DNA from: a bacterium 210917-DFI.7.65
GTDB taxonomy: Bacteria; Bacillota; Clostridia; Oscillospirales; Oscillospiraceae
DNA length: 64,000 nucleotides
Assembly (NCBI GenBank): GCA_020555865.1
Contig: JAJCJJ010000002.1
Coordinates: forward strand, 310,001 to 374,000
Direction of reading: 5' to 3'
Part shown: positions 37,974 through 46,977 of the stretch, piece after piece
Position numbering within the stretch: position 1 is the first letter of the stretch
Layout: each line of letters begins with the position of its first letter
The notes under the pieces: generated by a model
The model's database searches: none
Seen by the model: only the letters and a program-made list of their open reading frames with translations
What the model was told of the DNA's origin: nothing
Position numbers and translations under genes: made by a program

Positions 37974-38720
37974 ATGGTACAAATAAAAACGAAGGGAATC
38001 AGTTCATTTTCCCTACATATTCTGGCAATGATACTGATGCTGTGCGACCATCTTTGGGCTACACTGTTCCCTGCCCAAGAGTGGATGACCTGTATTGGAA
38101 GAGTTGCCTTCCCTATTTTTGCTTTTATGATAGTGGAAGGTTTTTTTCATACAGCCAATGTCCGCAAGTATATAAGCAGATTGTTTATTTTTGCTATCGT
38201 CTCTGAAATTCCGTTTAATCTGATCTATGGAAGCTCGCCAATCTATCCGTTCCACCAAAATGTTCTTTGGACTTTTTTGATTGCATTATTATCCATAACC
38301 CTAATAGAAAAAGCAAAAGTAAAAGGAAAATGGTGGTTAACATGGCCAGCCATCGTGATAACCGCGCTGATTGATTATCTTCTTGGGGCAATTGCAATGG
38401 TTGACTATTTTGGTGCAGGTGTGTTGACTGTTCTGGTATTTTATATCTTCCGCGAAAAGAAATGGTGGTGCTTTCTTGGACAGTTTATATGCTTAGCTCT
38501 ATTAAATATCAAGGTAATTGGCAGTTATTTCTATTCTATATCCCTTGCCGGATATGAATTCCAAATCGTACAGCAGAGCTTTGCGTTGCTTTCGTTAATT
38601 CCCATCTGGCTTTATCGTGGCAAACAGGGGTATCATTCCAAATGGTTCCAATATGCTTGCTATGCTTTTTACCCTGCCCATTTATTGCTGTTATATTTGA
38701 TATGGCAATATATGATATAA
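37974..38720 (+). CDS. TraX-family membrane protein
   Basis: 248 aa. ATG with AAAAGGAG. About eight membrane helices; start region ILAMILMLCDHLWATLFP and later IGRVAFPIFAFMIVEGFFHT are typical of TraX. TraX acetylates pilin in conjugative plasmids, but chromosomal relatives are common in Firmicutes and have no proven role. Base composition is clearly more AT-rich than its neighbours, a sign of transfer. Confidence 0.82.
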   Translation: MVQIKTKGISSFSLHILAMILMLCDHLWATLFPAQEWMTCIGRVAFPIFAFMIVEGFFHTANVRKYISRLFIFAIVSEIPFNLIYGSSPIYPFHQNVLWTFLIALLSITLIEKAKVKGKWWLTWPAIVITALIDYLLGAIAMVDYFGAGVLTVLVFYIFREKKWWCFLGQFICLALLNIKVIGSYFYSISLAGYEFQIVQQSFALLSLIPIWLYRGKQGYHSKWFQYACYAFYPAHLLLLYLIWQYMI

Positions 38721-38742
38721 GCTAATAGCTTTGAATTCACAA

Positions 38743-38777
38743 AACATCCTCCTTTCATTTAATGGAAGGAGGATGTT
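38743..38777 (-). terminator. Hairpin between the TraX gene and the convergent gene
   Basis: 12-bp perfect stem (AACATCCTCCTT and complement) extended by CATT/AATG. On the minus strand GTTTTG follows, on the plus strand there is no T-run. It probably ends the minus-strand transcript. Confidence 0.6.
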
Positions 38778-38874
38778 CACATATCCTAAATCAGTCCAAA
38801 GGGTAAAAGGGAACAAAAACATCGCAAAAAAGATTCGGCTTGCTCGGAACAAAGCGCCGCAGTTGAGCCAGTTA

Positions 38875-40209
38875 TTACTCTCGCCTGCCCCAAAACGCCA
38901 TGACCACCAGCAATGCCCCTAACAGCAGGACAGAGCTGATCATGCCCAGCCATGCTGCCTGGCTGCCGTCCGACAGAATTTGAATGATCGAAAGCACCGA
39001 AGCAAGAATGGAAATAATACCAAACAGCGTGATCACGCTAACCACCATATCGTTCCTGGCCTGTTCAATTTCCCGCTGGTGCTCGATCAAAATGCTCAAT
39101 TTTCCGCTGACGTCCTCAATGGCCTGGGGCACCCGATTGCTCTCCACAACCACTTGATAAATGCGTTTGATGTTATGCCAGCGCGAAATATTCGCCGGAT
39201 CCACTGTGCCGTACGCCTGAAACTCCAGCATGACCTGCTTCAGGCCGCGCAGCTGTTTCATACTCTTTTTGTCCGCCGCCGTAATCAACTGCGCAAAGCG
39301 CAGGCAGGTGTATTTTTCGTACAGAGCCATCAGAAGCAGCGGAAGGCCGTCCTGCGCCTGAGCCGCCATCTCAGCATCGATGTCCAGCGTTTCATTGGCC
39401 ATAATATAGGAAATCGTTTGTGAAGAAACGCAGCAGCCCCAGCGATAGGTTCCCAACTCCTGCGTTTTCACCGCGTAAACGTAGTCCACATCCTCCTCCG
39501 AATCATCCTCGGCCAGTGCGTTCGGCGGGCTCATCAAATGCAGATTGAAAGCCGCCCGCCGGATCGTATCCAGTGACCGGAACCGCTGCGGCACAACTGC
39601 CACATTATCCACATACGCCTCCAGCAGCAGCGTGCTGCCGGAGGCAAAAAAGCCTTCCAACCCCCAGCTGCGCAGAACTTCCTCCAGCTGCTTTTCCAGC
39701 ACAAAGCCATGCTCTTGGCCAAATGCATCCCTATAATGATAATCGGCACGGCTCTCGGCAAACCCCAAATTGCAGATCCAGCGCAGCACGCGCATATCCC
39801 CATACCCGATGCCCAGACACAAAAACGCCACCCGCGTATGGAAGTAGTAAAGGTAAGCATGGTAAAAGGAAAAGGGCAGCCGCTCCGCGCAGCCATTTTT
39901 GTCGGAAACGGAAAAAGCCGTGATGCCAGGCGCTGTTTCCCCGCCAAACAGCGCCTGGCACAACGCTTCCGCGTCGATTTGATAGCATCCGCCAATGGAC
40001 GCCGTGTCATCGGCATAAAACAATCTCTTTACCGTTTCGCTCAAATCCATCGTCGTCACGTCCCAGGGCCTTCCCAACGCCTGAATCCGGTCATGACGCA
40101 GCGCGCCCGCCTCATAGCGCAGCGGAATGATAAAATAAGTGCCCATGCGTGCCTGTGCCAGAATTGGCCGCATTTCAAAAAATTCCGTCAGAGCAGTTTC
40201 CAGTTCCAT
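38875..40209 (-). CDS. Unrecognised protein with two C-terminal membrane helices
   Basis: 444 aa. ATG 40209 after AGGAGAG. No family recognised with confidence. Residues 1-340 look soluble and mixed alpha/beta, with a Tyr/Phe-rich stretch near 115-130 and an acidic patch (AEDDSEEDVDY) near 235. A helical region (about 350-385) precedes two membrane helices (about 390-440) separated by a short loop. The topology recalls CorA transporters, but the GMN motif is absent. It is the third gene of a three-gene unit with an XRE regulator and a small membrane protein. Confidence 0.7.
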   Translation of the reverse strand: MELETALTEFFEMRPILAQARMGTYFIIPLRYEAGALRHDRIQALGRPWDVTTMDLSETVKRLFYADDTASIGGCYQIDAEALCQALFGGETAPGITAFSVSDKNGCAERLPFSFYHAYLYYFHTRVAFLCLGIGYGDMRVLRWICNLGFAESRADYHYRDAFGQEHGFVLEKQLEEVLRSWGLEGFFASGSTLLLEAYVDNVAVVPQRFRSLDTIRRAAFNLHLMSPPNALAEDDSEEDVDYVYAVKTQELGTYRWGCCVSSQTISYIMANETLDIDAEMAAQAQDGLPLLLMALYEKYTCLRFAQLITAADKKSMKQLRGLKQVMLEFQAYGTVDPANISRWHNIKRIYQVVVESNRVPQAIEDVSGKLSILIEHQREIEQARNDMVVSVITLFGIISILASVLSIIQILSDGSQAAWLGMISSVLLLGALLVVMAFWGRRE

Positions 40210-40253
40210 CTCTCTTCTCTCCTTTTGCCTCCGCATCCTGCATCCCATTCCGC

Positions 40254-40448
40254 TTACTGCGCAGGACGAAACAGGGCATCCACTGTAGTGCCCAGTACCT
40301 GGGCCAAATGAAACGCCAGCGCCAGGGTGGGATCGTATTTGTTGTTTTCAATCGCGTTGATCGTCTGTCGGGAAACGCCGCAGCGCCGGGCCAGATCTTC
40401 CTGAGAAATTCCCAGCTGTTTGCGCAGGACATGAATCTGATTTTCCAC
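40254..40448 (-). CDS. Small XRE-family regulator
   Basis: 64 aa from GTG 40448 (GAGG upstream). Almost only a helix-turn-helix: LRKQLGISQEDLARRCGVSRQTINAIENNKYDP, the YozG/transcriptional-regulator pattern. Probably represses its own operon through the inverted repeat at 40808-40850. Confidence 0.9.
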   Translation of the reverse strand: MENQIHVLRKQLGISQEDLARRCGVSRQTINAIENNKYDPTLALAFHLAQVLGTTVDALFRPAQ

Positions 40449-40457
40449 AGCAGCGCC

Positions 40458-40766
40458 TCACCCTCCGTATTTGTGCTTGTTCCATGCCAGCGCCAGGGTA
40501 AATATCACCGCCATAGCCGTCAGTACGGAAAAGGGATTGACCTCCATTCGCTGCGCGCGGACGATTGTGACAACCGTTTCCAGCAGCAAATATCCCGCGA
40601 TGCCGGTGAAAGAAACAATGCAGCTTTTCCCCACAATGAGCTGCCGCCGCTCATCGCCGATATCCATACGGATCATGGAAACAAACATGCCAATAATCAA
40701 CACCACGCATCCGGCCAGCAATCCCAGGAACAGCATGCCCCACAGCGCAAATCCTTCGCTTCCCAT
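40458..40766 (-). CDS. Small membrane protein paired with XRE regulator
   Basis: 102 aa, three membrane helices (about 8-32, 48-68, 78-96). ATG 40766 after AAAGGGG. Such DUF-type membrane proteins are often encoded beside YozG-like regulators, as also seen at 48.4-49.3 kb in this window. Function unknown. Confidence 0.72.
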   Translation of the reverse strand: MGSEGFALWGMLFLGLLAGCVVLIIGMFVSMIRMDIGDERRQLIVGKSCIVSFTGIAGYLLLETVVTIVRAQRMEVNPFSVLTAMAVIFTLALAWNKHKYGG

Positions 40767-40807
40767 AAAAATACCCCTTTCATTTCATAGGCGCTATGTA
40801 AAATTCT

Positions 40808-40850
40808 TTTGACATTTTCAAATATACCATACCCTCCTCAAAATGTCAAA
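40808..40850 (-). promoter_or_regulatory. Promoter with 11-bp inverted-repeat operator (XRE operon)
   Basis: Minus strand TTGACA (40844-40849) - 17 bases - TATATT (40821-40826). A perfect inverted repeat, TTTGACATTTT (40808-40818 as read on the plus strand) and its complement (40840-40850), brackets the promoter: one arm covers the -35 box, the other the start site. Confidence 0.85.
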
Positions 40851-40894
40851 TACTCTTTACATATCAAAACCAGGAACGGCTTTTTCGGAAAACC

Positions 40895-41587
40895 TCAGAG
40901 CGAACGTTCCGCTTCCGCTACCCCAAGGATATTTGCTCCATGCCGCAGATGAATGGCCATAGCGTGCTCCGCTCCCACTTCATCCCGGCGGCGGAAAAAT
41001 TCCATCAGCAGAGCGTGATCGCGCGCCGTGTCCTCCGCCAGCTCTTCCCCATGCTTATCCGCAGCAACAGCGGTAATCACCGCCCGGCTGATCACCGGCA
41101 ACAGGCGCATCATGAACTCGTTGTGGGTGGCGCGAACGATAGCGGCGTGAAAATCCCGGTCCGCATTCGTGCGGTCCTCTCCCGCCCGAATGCAGTTCTC
41201 CACCGCCGCACCGCATTGCAGGATCTCTGCCAGCTCTTCCTCCGTGGCTCGGCGGCAGGCCAGGCGGGCCGCCCCCGGTTCAAAAATTTCCCGCAGCTCG
41301 AACAGATCTCTCAACTGCCCCCGCAACTGCCCCACGTCCGAAAAGCCGAAATTTTCGATCTCCTCCACCCGTTCGGAAACAAAGGTGCCTTTTCCCCGGC
41401 GCACCTCCAGCACGCCCCGGGCAATCAGCATCCGCAGTGCTTCCCGCAGCGTGGCGCGGCTGACGCCCAGCTGTTCCGAAAGCTCCAGCTCATTGGGCAG
41501 CTTGTCCCCCGGCTGCATCCGCTTTTCCGCCACAATGGTGTTATACAGCCGCTCCATCGTCTGCTGAGATAAATTTTTCTTTTCCAT
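40895..41587 (-). CDS. GntR/FadR-family regulator
   Basis: 230 aa. ATG 41587 after GGAGAG. Winged-helix domain (about 8-75: PGDKLPNELELSEQLGVSRATLREALRML) and FCD effector domain (about 95-220: LFELREIFEPGAARLACRRAT, then DRDFHAAIVRATHN) with metal-binding Asp/His residues. Divergent from ilvD with 125 bases between; probably controls ilvD. Effector unknown, perhaps an organic acid. Confidence 0.88.
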   Translation of the reverse strand: MEKKNLSQQTMERLYNTIVAEKRMQPGDKLPNELELSEQLGVSRATLREALRMLIARGVLEVRRGKGTFVSERVEEIENFGFSDVGQLRGQLRDLFELREIFEPGAARLACRRATEEELAEILQCGAAVENCIRAGEDRTNADRDFHAAIVRATHNEFMMRLLPVISRAVITAVAADKHGEELAEDTARDHALLMEFFRRRDEVGAEHAMAIHLRHGANILGVAEAERSL

Positions 41588-41609
41588 GGTCAAAACTCTC
41601 CATCTGCCC

Positions 41610-41650
41610 TTGACATCTTTTTTTCTATGATATACTATGTAGTCAGACAA
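41610..41650 (+). promoter_or_regulatory. ilvD promoter with FadR-type operator
   Basis: TTGACA (41610-41615), then TATACT/TACTAT (41631-41638, spacing 15 or 17). Directly downstream TAGTCAGACAA (41640-41650) fits the FadR-subfamily site TNGTNNNACNA, where binding would block transcription. Confidence 0.7.
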
Positions 41651-41712
41651 TGCAAGCATCATCATACAACCTGCAGTATTTTTTATTTTTCATGATACAG
41701 GAGGCACTCATC

Positions 41713-43374
41713 ATGCGCAGTGACGTAGTCAAAAAAGGCATCCCTGCCGCACCAAATCGCTCTCTGCTCTATGCACTGGGCTACACTAAAGAAGAATTGG
41801 AGCGCCCGCTGATCGGCGTGGTGTGCTCCTACAACGAGATCGTTCCCGGCCACATGAACCTCGACAAAATTGCCGAAGCCGTCAAGGCCGGCATTCGTGC
41901 CGCCGGGGGCACGCCGGTGGAGTTTCCCGCCATCGCCGTGTGCGACGGTATTGCCATGGGGCACGTGGGCATGAAATACTCCCTGGTCACCCGCGACCTG
42001 ATTGCCGATTCCACCGAGGCCATGGCCATGGCCCACCAGTTCGACGGTCTGGTCATGATCCCCAACTGCGACAAAAACGTGCCGGGCCTGCTGATGGCCG
42101 CCGCCCGCGTCAACGTGCCCACCATTTTTGTTTCCGGCGGGCCCATGCTGGCCGGCCGGCTCAACGACGGCCGCCGCACCTGCCTGAGCCACATGTTCGA
42201 AGCTGTGGGCGCCTACTATGCCGACAAACTGGATGAAGCGGGCGTGGAAGAATACGAAGAAAACGCCTGCCCCACCTGCGGCTCCTGCTCAGGCATGTAT
42301 ACCGCTAACTCCATGAACTGCCTGACCGAAGCCATCGGCATGGCCCTGCGGGGCAACGGCACCATTCCCGCCGTCTACTCCGCCCGCCTGCGTCTGGCCA
42401 AACACACCGGCATGAAGATCATGGAACTGGTGGAAAAGAACATCCGTCCCCGGGATATCATGACCGAGGCCGCTTTCCACAACGCCGAAACCATCGACAT
42501 GGCTCTGGGCTGCTCCACCAACACCATGCTCCATCTGCCCGCCATTGCCCACGAATGCGGCATTGCACTGTCCTTCGATATGGCCAACGAGATCAGCTCC
42601 AGGACTCCTAACCTGTGTCACCTGGCGCCCGCCGGTGACACCTTCATGGAAGATCTCGACCGGGCCGGCGGCGTATACGCCGTCATGGCCGAGCTGGTCA
42701 AGGCCAATCTGCTCGACACCACGCTGCCGACCTGCACTGGCAAAACCATCGCTGAAAACCTCTCCGGCGTCGTTAACCGCGATCCCGAATTGATCCGCCC
42801 CATCGATAACCCCTATTCCACAACCGGCGGCATTGCCGTACTCAAAGGCAATCTGGCCCCCGACGGCTGCGTGGTCAAACAGAGCGCCGTCGCTCAGGAA
42901 ATGATGGTGCACGAAGGCCCCGCCCGGGTGTTTGACTGCGAGGACGACGCCATCGCCGCCATCTACGCCGGCAAAATTGTGGCGGGCGATGTGGTCATCA
43001 TCCGCTACGAAGGCCCCAAAGGCGGCCCCGGCATGCGCGAGATGCTCAACCCCACCAGCGCGATTGCCGGCATGGGGCTGGACAAGGAAGTAGCCCTGAT
43101 CACCGACGGCCGTTTCTCCGGCGCCACCCGCGGCGCTTCCATCGGCCACGTGTCCCCGGAAGCCGCTTCCGGCGGCCCCATCGGCCTGGTGCAGGAGGGC
43201 GACATCATTGCCATCGATATTCCCAACCGTTCGATCTGTGTGAAAGTGAGTGAAGAAGAGCTCGCCCGCCGCAAGGCAAACTGGGTCTGTCCCGAGCCGA
43301 AGATCAAAACCGGATATCTGGCCCGGTATGCAAAAATGGTCTCTTCTGCAGACCGGGGAGCCATTTTGGAGTAA
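41713..43374 (+). CDS. ilvD: Dihydroxy-acid dehydratase
   Basis: 553 aa. ATG 41713 after CAGGAGG. Fe-S cluster Cys residues lie in NCDKNVPG and [20 protein letters not shown]; further signatures are VSGGPML and [12 protein letters not shown]. It dehydrates dihydroxyacids to 2-oxoacids in Val/Ile/Leu synthesis. It is 7 kb away from ilvBNC and has its own regulator. Confidence 0.97.
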   Translation: MRSDVVKKGIPAAPNRSLLYALGYTKEELERPLIGVVCSYNEIVPGHMNLDKIAEAVKAGIRAAGGTPVEFPAIAVCDGIAMGHVGMKYSLVTRDLIADSTEAMAMAHQFDGLVMIPNCDKNVPGLLMAAARVNVPTIFVSGGPMLAGRLNDGRRTCLSHMFEAVGAYYADKLDEAGVEEYEENACPTCGSCSGMYTANSMNCLTEAIGMALRGNGTIPAVYSARLRLAKHTGMKIMELVEKNIRPRDIMTEAAFHNAETIDMALGCSTNTMLHLPAIAHECGIALSFDMANEISSRTPNLCHLAPAGDTFMEDLDRAGGVYAVMAELVKANLLDTTLPTCTGKTIAENLSGVVNRDPELIRPIDNPYSTTGGIAVLKGNLAPDGCVVKQSAVAQEMMVHEGPARVFDCEDDAIAAIYAGKIVAGDVVIIRYEGPKGGPGMREMLNPTSAIAGMGLDKEVALITDGRFSGATRGASIGHVSPEAASGGPIGLVQEGDIIAIDIPNRSICVKVSEEELARRKANWVCPEPKIKTGYLARYAKMVSSADRGAILE

Positions 43375-43406
43375 TGAAACATTCTTTGCCCACAGGCAAA
43401 TATGAC

Positions 43407-43443
43407 AAAAGGGGCGGCGCCATGACGGGCGCCGCCCCTTTTT
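43407..43443 (+). terminator. Bidirectional terminator (ilvD / SMR gene)
   Basis: AAAAGGGGCGGCGCC paired with GGCGCCGCCCCTTTT; T/A runs at both ends serve both convergent genes. Confidence 0.92.
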
Positions 43444-43763
43444 CAGTGGCCGGAAGTCATTTTCAGTCCCAGAATGCCCGCCAAAAGCAGCGCCACGAAA
43501 AAAATACGCAGTGCCGTAGCCGGTTCCCGAAACAGCACAATGCCCACGATTACCGCACCCAGCGCACCAATACCTGTCCATATGGCATAGGATGTGCCCA
43601 AGGGCAGCACCTTGGTGGCTTGTGCCAACAGGATAAAACTTGCAGCCATCCCCACCAGGGTCAGAACCGTATATCCCGGCTTTGAAAATCCTTCGGACAA
43701 TTTCATGAACGTGGACCAGAACACCTCCAGTCCCCCTGCCAATACCAAATAAACCCAAGCCAT
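43443..43763 (-). CDS. SMR transporter, Gdx/SugE-like
   Basis: 106 aa, four membrane helices. LAGGLEVFWSTFMKLSEGF contains the essential Glu of SMR proteins (Glu13), and GTSYAIWTGIGALGAVIVG and ILGLKM are as in SugE/Gdx. Gdx members export guanidinium; EmrE-type export quaternary ammonium drugs. Sequence leans to Gdx. No known guanidine riboswitch pattern is recognisable in the leader. Confidence 0.85.
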   Translation of the reverse strand: MAWVYLVLAGGLEVFWSTFMKLSEGFSKPGYTVLTLVGMAASFILLAQATKVLPLGTSYAIWTGIGALGAVIVGIVLFREPATALRIFFVALLLAGILGLKMTSGH

Positions 43764-43803
43764 TGTTTTTTCCTCCTCTTTCCGATTCTGTCTGCTGGCA
43801 AAA

Positions 43804-43855
43804 GGGCAAAAAAAAGAACGTCTGCCCCTCTGTCTTCTAAGGCCTATCGACAGAG
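43804..43855 (-). other. Structured leader of the SMR gene
   Basis: On the minus strand CTCTGTC-N14-GACAGAG (43828-43855) is followed by a second stem whose loop holds eight T (43804-43827, GGGCA...TGCCC). The 5' region is thus folded, but I recognise no riboswitch class. Confidence 0.4.
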
Positions 43856-44011
43856 AAACAAACGCTTTTGCACCCGGCGGCGCGCAGGATCAAATTTTTC
43901 TTGAATATAACACAGCCCGCCGCAGATGTCAAGTCAGTTTTTTCGCGCAGCAGGCGGATGCCCCATCGTCCCGTCCCTCTTCCATTCATACGGCACTGCA
44001 GATTTCCCTTC

Positions 44012-44040
44012 TTGTGTAATACACCGTGTCATGTTATACT
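44012..44040 (+). promoter_or_regulatory. Promoter of the DUF975 gene
   Basis: TTGTGT - 17 bases - TATACT, 66 bases before the ATG. Confidence 0.7.
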
Positions 44041-44105
44041 ATTAATATTATGATTGGCACAGATCCTCCCGTGTCTCTGTACCGATTTAGAAAGGAAGAT
44101 TATAT

Positions 44106-45074
44106 ATGGTCATTGACCGCCCACAGGCGAAACAAGCCGCCCGGAACCTGATGCGCACTGCCCGTGTCAGTCCATACCAAATCGGGCTTATATATGTCAT
44201 TATCGTTTTCGCCCTCAGTGCCTTTGAGCAAACCATGCTGCAGCTGTTCGGCATTCCCTATTACCTGTCTTACTCCTATTACTCCACAGTTTTGATGCCA
44301 AGTCCCATTAACTGGTTTATCACCATTCTGGTCTGGCTGATTTCCATTGTCCTGGCTGCAGGCTTCGCCACCTATTGCCTGGCGATCCGCCGGGGAAAAG
44401 AAATGCCGCTGAGCACCTTGTTTGACGGGTTTTCCATTGCAGGTAAAGTGATCCTGCTGGAAATCGTCGCAGGCATTTTTATTTTTCTGTGGAGTTTGCT
44501 GTTGATTATTCCTGGCATTATCGCCACATACCGCTACCGCTTCGCCCTTTATAACCTGCTGGAAAACCCCGATCTCGGTATTCTGGAGGCCATCAACCTG
44601 AGCAAAGAACAGACCTACGGCTACAAATGGCAGCTTTTTGTGCTGGATCTGTCCTTCCTGGGTTGGCTGATCCTTGATGTGTTTACCATGGGTTTCCTCG
44701 GCATCTGGCTGATTCCTTATATTACTTTGACTGACATCGCCTTTTACGATACGATCTGCGCCGAAAAAGGCATGACTGCCGGCAGCGGAGATGCCCCGCA
44801 CACCTCCGGCCCCTACAACGGCCCATACAGCCCGCCCTCCGCTTCCTCCGGCAGCTGGGACCATGCAGGCAGCCAATGGAATACCGCACCCCGCAGCACA
44901 CCGCCGGCGCCCCCACCTGCGCTGGACAATGGCGCTCCACCGGCAGAGGAACCCCAGACGCAGACACCACCGCAAGCTCCATCCGCCGGTACACCCGGAA
45001 CCAGTCCGGAACCATGGGAACGTCCGCAGAAACCCGATCCCTGGTCCGATTCCGAGCGCAAGTCTCACGAATAA
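44106..45074 (+). CDS. DUF975 membrane protein with Pro-rich tail
   Basis: 322 aa. ATG with GGAAG upstream. Five to six membrane segments (about 25-220) in the DUF975 pattern (LIIPGIIATYRYRFALYNLLENPDLGILEAINLSK region). Residues ~230-322 form a long Pro/Ser/Gly/Thr-rich tail, unlike typical short DUF975 proteins. Function unknown. Confidence 0.8.
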   Translation: MVIDRPQAKQAARNLMRTARVSPYQIGLIYVIIVFALSAFEQTMLQLFGIPYYLSYSYYSTVLMPSPINWFITILVWLISIVLAAGFATYCLAIRRGKEMPLSTLFDGFSIAGKVILLEIVAGIFIFLWSLLLIIPGIIATYRYRFALYNLLENPDLGILEAINLSKEQTYGYKWQLFVLDLSFLGWLILDVFTMGFLGIWLIPYITLTDIAFYDTICAEKGMTAGSGDAPHTSGPYNGPYSPPSASSGSWDHAGSQWNTAPRSTPPAPPPALDNGAPPAEEPQTQTPPQAPSAGTPGTSPEPWERPQKPDPWSDSERKSHE

Positions 45075-45083
45075 CATTGACAG

Positions 45084-45114
45084 AAAAGAGCCGCCCGTTC
45101 GGGCGGCTCTTTTT
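45084..45114 (+). terminator. Bidirectional terminator (DUF975 gene / bcp)
   Basis: AAAAGAGCCGCCC-GTTC-GGGCGGCTCTTTTT. Confidence 0.92.
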
Positions 45115-45158
45115 GATCCAAATTCGGATATTTCAAGCAAAATATCACTATTTGTATT

Positions 45159-45620
45159 TTATTTTTCGCCCAGATATTCCAAAATCTCCCCGGCATTGAC
45201 CTCCGGCTTGACTTTCTCCTTGGCCCATTCGATCCTGCCGTTTTCATCGATGACATAGGTTGTACGGACCACGCCCATACTCGTCTTGCCGCACATCGTC
45301 TTTTCGTGCCACACATCGTAAGCCTGGATCGCCTGCAGCTCCGGGTCGGAAAGCAGCAGGAACGGCAGGTCATACTTCGCGGCAAAGCGGCCATGGGATG
45401 CGGCGCTGTCCTTGCTGATACCAATCACCACAGCCCCCTTCGCCTGAAACGCTGTATAATTTGCGCCAAAGGCGCAGGCCTGCTTGGTGCAGCCTGCAGT
45501 GTTATCCTTGGGGTAAAAATACAGCACCACCTTTTTCCCCTGAAAGTCTTTCAGGGAAACCAGATTTCCATCCTTGTCCGGCAGAGTAAATTCCGGCGCT
45601 TTTGTTCCAACTTGCAGCAT
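45159..45620 (-). CDS. bcp: Thiol peroxidase Bcp (peroxiredoxin Q)
   Basis: 153 aa. GTKAPEFTLPDKDG, then YFYPKDNTAGCTKQACAF with the peroxidatic Cys and resolving Cys five residues on. Reduces hydroperoxides with thioredoxin. Part of the oxygen defence set of this window. Confidence 0.95.
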   Translation of the reverse strand: MLQVGTKAPEFTLPDKDGNLVSLKDFQGKKVVLYFYPKDNTAGCTKQACAFGANYTAFQAKGAVVIGISKDSAASHGRFAAKYDLPFLLLSDPELQAIQAYDVWHEKTMCGKTSMGVVRTTYVIDENGRIEWAKEKVKPEVNAGEILEYLGEK

Positions 45621-45624
45621 GGTA

Positions 45625-46371
45625 TCATGCTCCTTTCACAAAAATAAAATGATCCGGCGAGGACGCCGCCGCGTCATAGGAAAACCCGAAACGGTCAAAG
45701 CCTCGCATCTCTTCCGGTTCCCGGGCCTGGCGCTCCGCCAGATAGCGTACCATGGCGCCCCGCGCCATTTTGGCCTGCGTGGCCTTTTCCCGGCGCTTTC
45801 CGCCCACCTCCTCGGCAAAGGTACACTCCACCCATCGCCGCTGTGTCCCCCAGTAGGGCCGCACCGCTTTGCTGTACTCCTGAGACGCCAGATTAACAAG
45901 GCATGCGTCCTCCGCAGCCAACGCCTCCGCCAGCGACGCCCCCCAGAATTCGTAGAGCGTACTGCAGCGAAACCCTGCCAGCTTTGCCTGCATTTCCATG
46001 CGATATGGCTCTACCCCGTCAAAGGGGCGCAGCAGGCCGTAAAACCCGGACAGAATGCGGAGATGCTCCTGCACATAGGAAAGCTCTCGTTCCGAGAACA
46101 CATTGGGCGCCATGTAGCGATACTGGATGCCATCATAGGAAAACAGGGCTGGTGTTTGAGCGCGGCGCAGATCCATATGGCGGACGCGCTCAAAATTCAG
46201 CGCGGCAATGGCATCGTTACAGCGCCACAGCGCGCGGCACTGGTCATAATCCAGCGTCTGAAGATATGTTTTCAGTTCCTCCGCCTGTTCCAGAAACTGC
46301 GGCGGCGCCGCAACAGCAAAGCTGTCGCTGTCTGAACGCATTTTTTTGGCTGGTGAAACGATAAGCCGCAC
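45625..46371 (-). CDS. yaaA: YaaA family protein (DUF328)
   Basis: 248 aa from GTG 46371 (AAAGGAGG upstream); the family begins MRLIVSPAKKM, matched here. YGLLRPFDGVEPYRMEM and LYEFWG are conserved. YaaA limits Fenton damage by lowering free iron and has DNA-binding activity in E. coli. Sits 4 bases before bcp, a logical peroxide-stress pair. Confidence 0.9.
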   Translation of the reverse strand: MRLIVSPAKKMRSDSDSFAVAAPPQFLEQAEELKTYLQTLDYDQCRALWRCNDAIAALNFERVRHMDLRRAQTPALFSYDGIQYRYMAPNVFSERELSYVQEHLRILSGFYGLLRPFDGVEPYRMEMQAKLAGFRCSTLYEFWGASLAEALAAEDACLVNLASQEYSKAVRPYWGTQRRWVECTFAEEVGGKRREKATQAKMARGAMVRYLAERQAREPEEMRGFDRFGFSYDAAASSPDHFIFVKGA

Positions 46372-46708
46372 AGAGCCTGTCCTCCTTTCCCAACACAGCG
46401 CTCCTGCACGGAGCGTTGCCCTACCGGTTTTGTTCATCATATCGAATCCCATCTTCTCCGTCAAGTGATAAAAGCAACACTCCGGGCCGAAAGTAACGCC
46501 ATGTTGTTCGAGTGCGATGCGGATTTCAAACGCAGAGAACCGCCGTCAGAATGCAAAGCTATTATGGATCCTTAACGACCCAAAAGTATAAAAAAACACC
46601 AGACCTTGTCGTCTGGTGGGGTAAACATTCTGTTGGAGGTAAATTTAGGGGTAAACGAAAAAACAGGAACAATAAGCAGGAACTTTTTTAAGGCAAAAGC
46701 AAGATAAT
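46372..46708. other. Intergenic region, no gene seen
   Basis: It has a hairpin CACCAGAC-N6-GTCTGGTG near 46597-46618 and a direct repeat GGGGTAAAC at about 46617 and 46651. No coding potential. It could be remnant integration debris beside the tRNA genes, but nothing proves it. Confidence 0.4.
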
Positions 46709-46750
46709 AAAAGAAGAAACCGCCCTATTTCCAACAAATAAGGCGGTTTC
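46709..46750 (-). terminator. Terminator after the tRNA-Ser genes
   Basis: GAAACCGCC paired with GGCGGTTTC, then TTCTTTTATT on the minus strand, directly after the tRNA 3' end. Confidence 0.8.
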
Positions 46751-46753
46751 TTG

Positions 46754-46844
46754 TGGCGCAGAAGGAGGGATTTGAACCCTCGCGCCGGTTTCCCGGCCTA
46801 CTCCCTTAGCAGGGGAGCCCCTTCGGCCTCTTGGGTACTTCTGC
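46754..46844 (-). tRNA. tRNA-Ser (GCT)
   Basis: 91 bases with encoded CCA. Acceptor GCAGAAG/CTTCTGC, anticodon loop CTGCTAA (anticodon GCT), the long variable arm of class II tRNAs, and T-loop TTCAAAT. Probably processed from one transcript with the next tRNA. Confidence 0.95.
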
Positions 46845-46889
46845 AGGTCGAATGGATTGCTTGATACGCTTTTCTTTTTACTTTGCGCA

Positions 46890-46977
46890 TGGCGGAGAGG
46901 GTGGGATTCGAACCCACGGAAACTTGCGCTTCGCCGGTTTTCAAGACCGGTGCCTTCAACCGCTCGGCCACCTCTCC
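46890..46977 (-). tRNA. tRNA-Ser (TGA)
   Basis: 88 bases with CCA. Acceptor GGAGAGG/CCTCTCC, anticodon loop CTTGAAA (TGA), long variable arm, T-loop TTCGAAT. Confidence 0.95.

Noticed and set aside
37974..38720. TraX gene as sign of a conjugative element
   Set aside because: No relaxase, T4SS or other transfer genes nearby; TraX-like genes are common alone in Firmicutes chromosomes.
43764..43860. Guanidine riboswitch before the SMR gene
   Set aside because: The known ykkC class I, II and III core motifs were not found; kept only as an unnamed structured leader.
46617..46659. Direct repeat GGGGTAAAC as an attachment site
   Set aside because: Only 9 bases, no integrase and no match to the tRNA 3' ends; cannot be supported.
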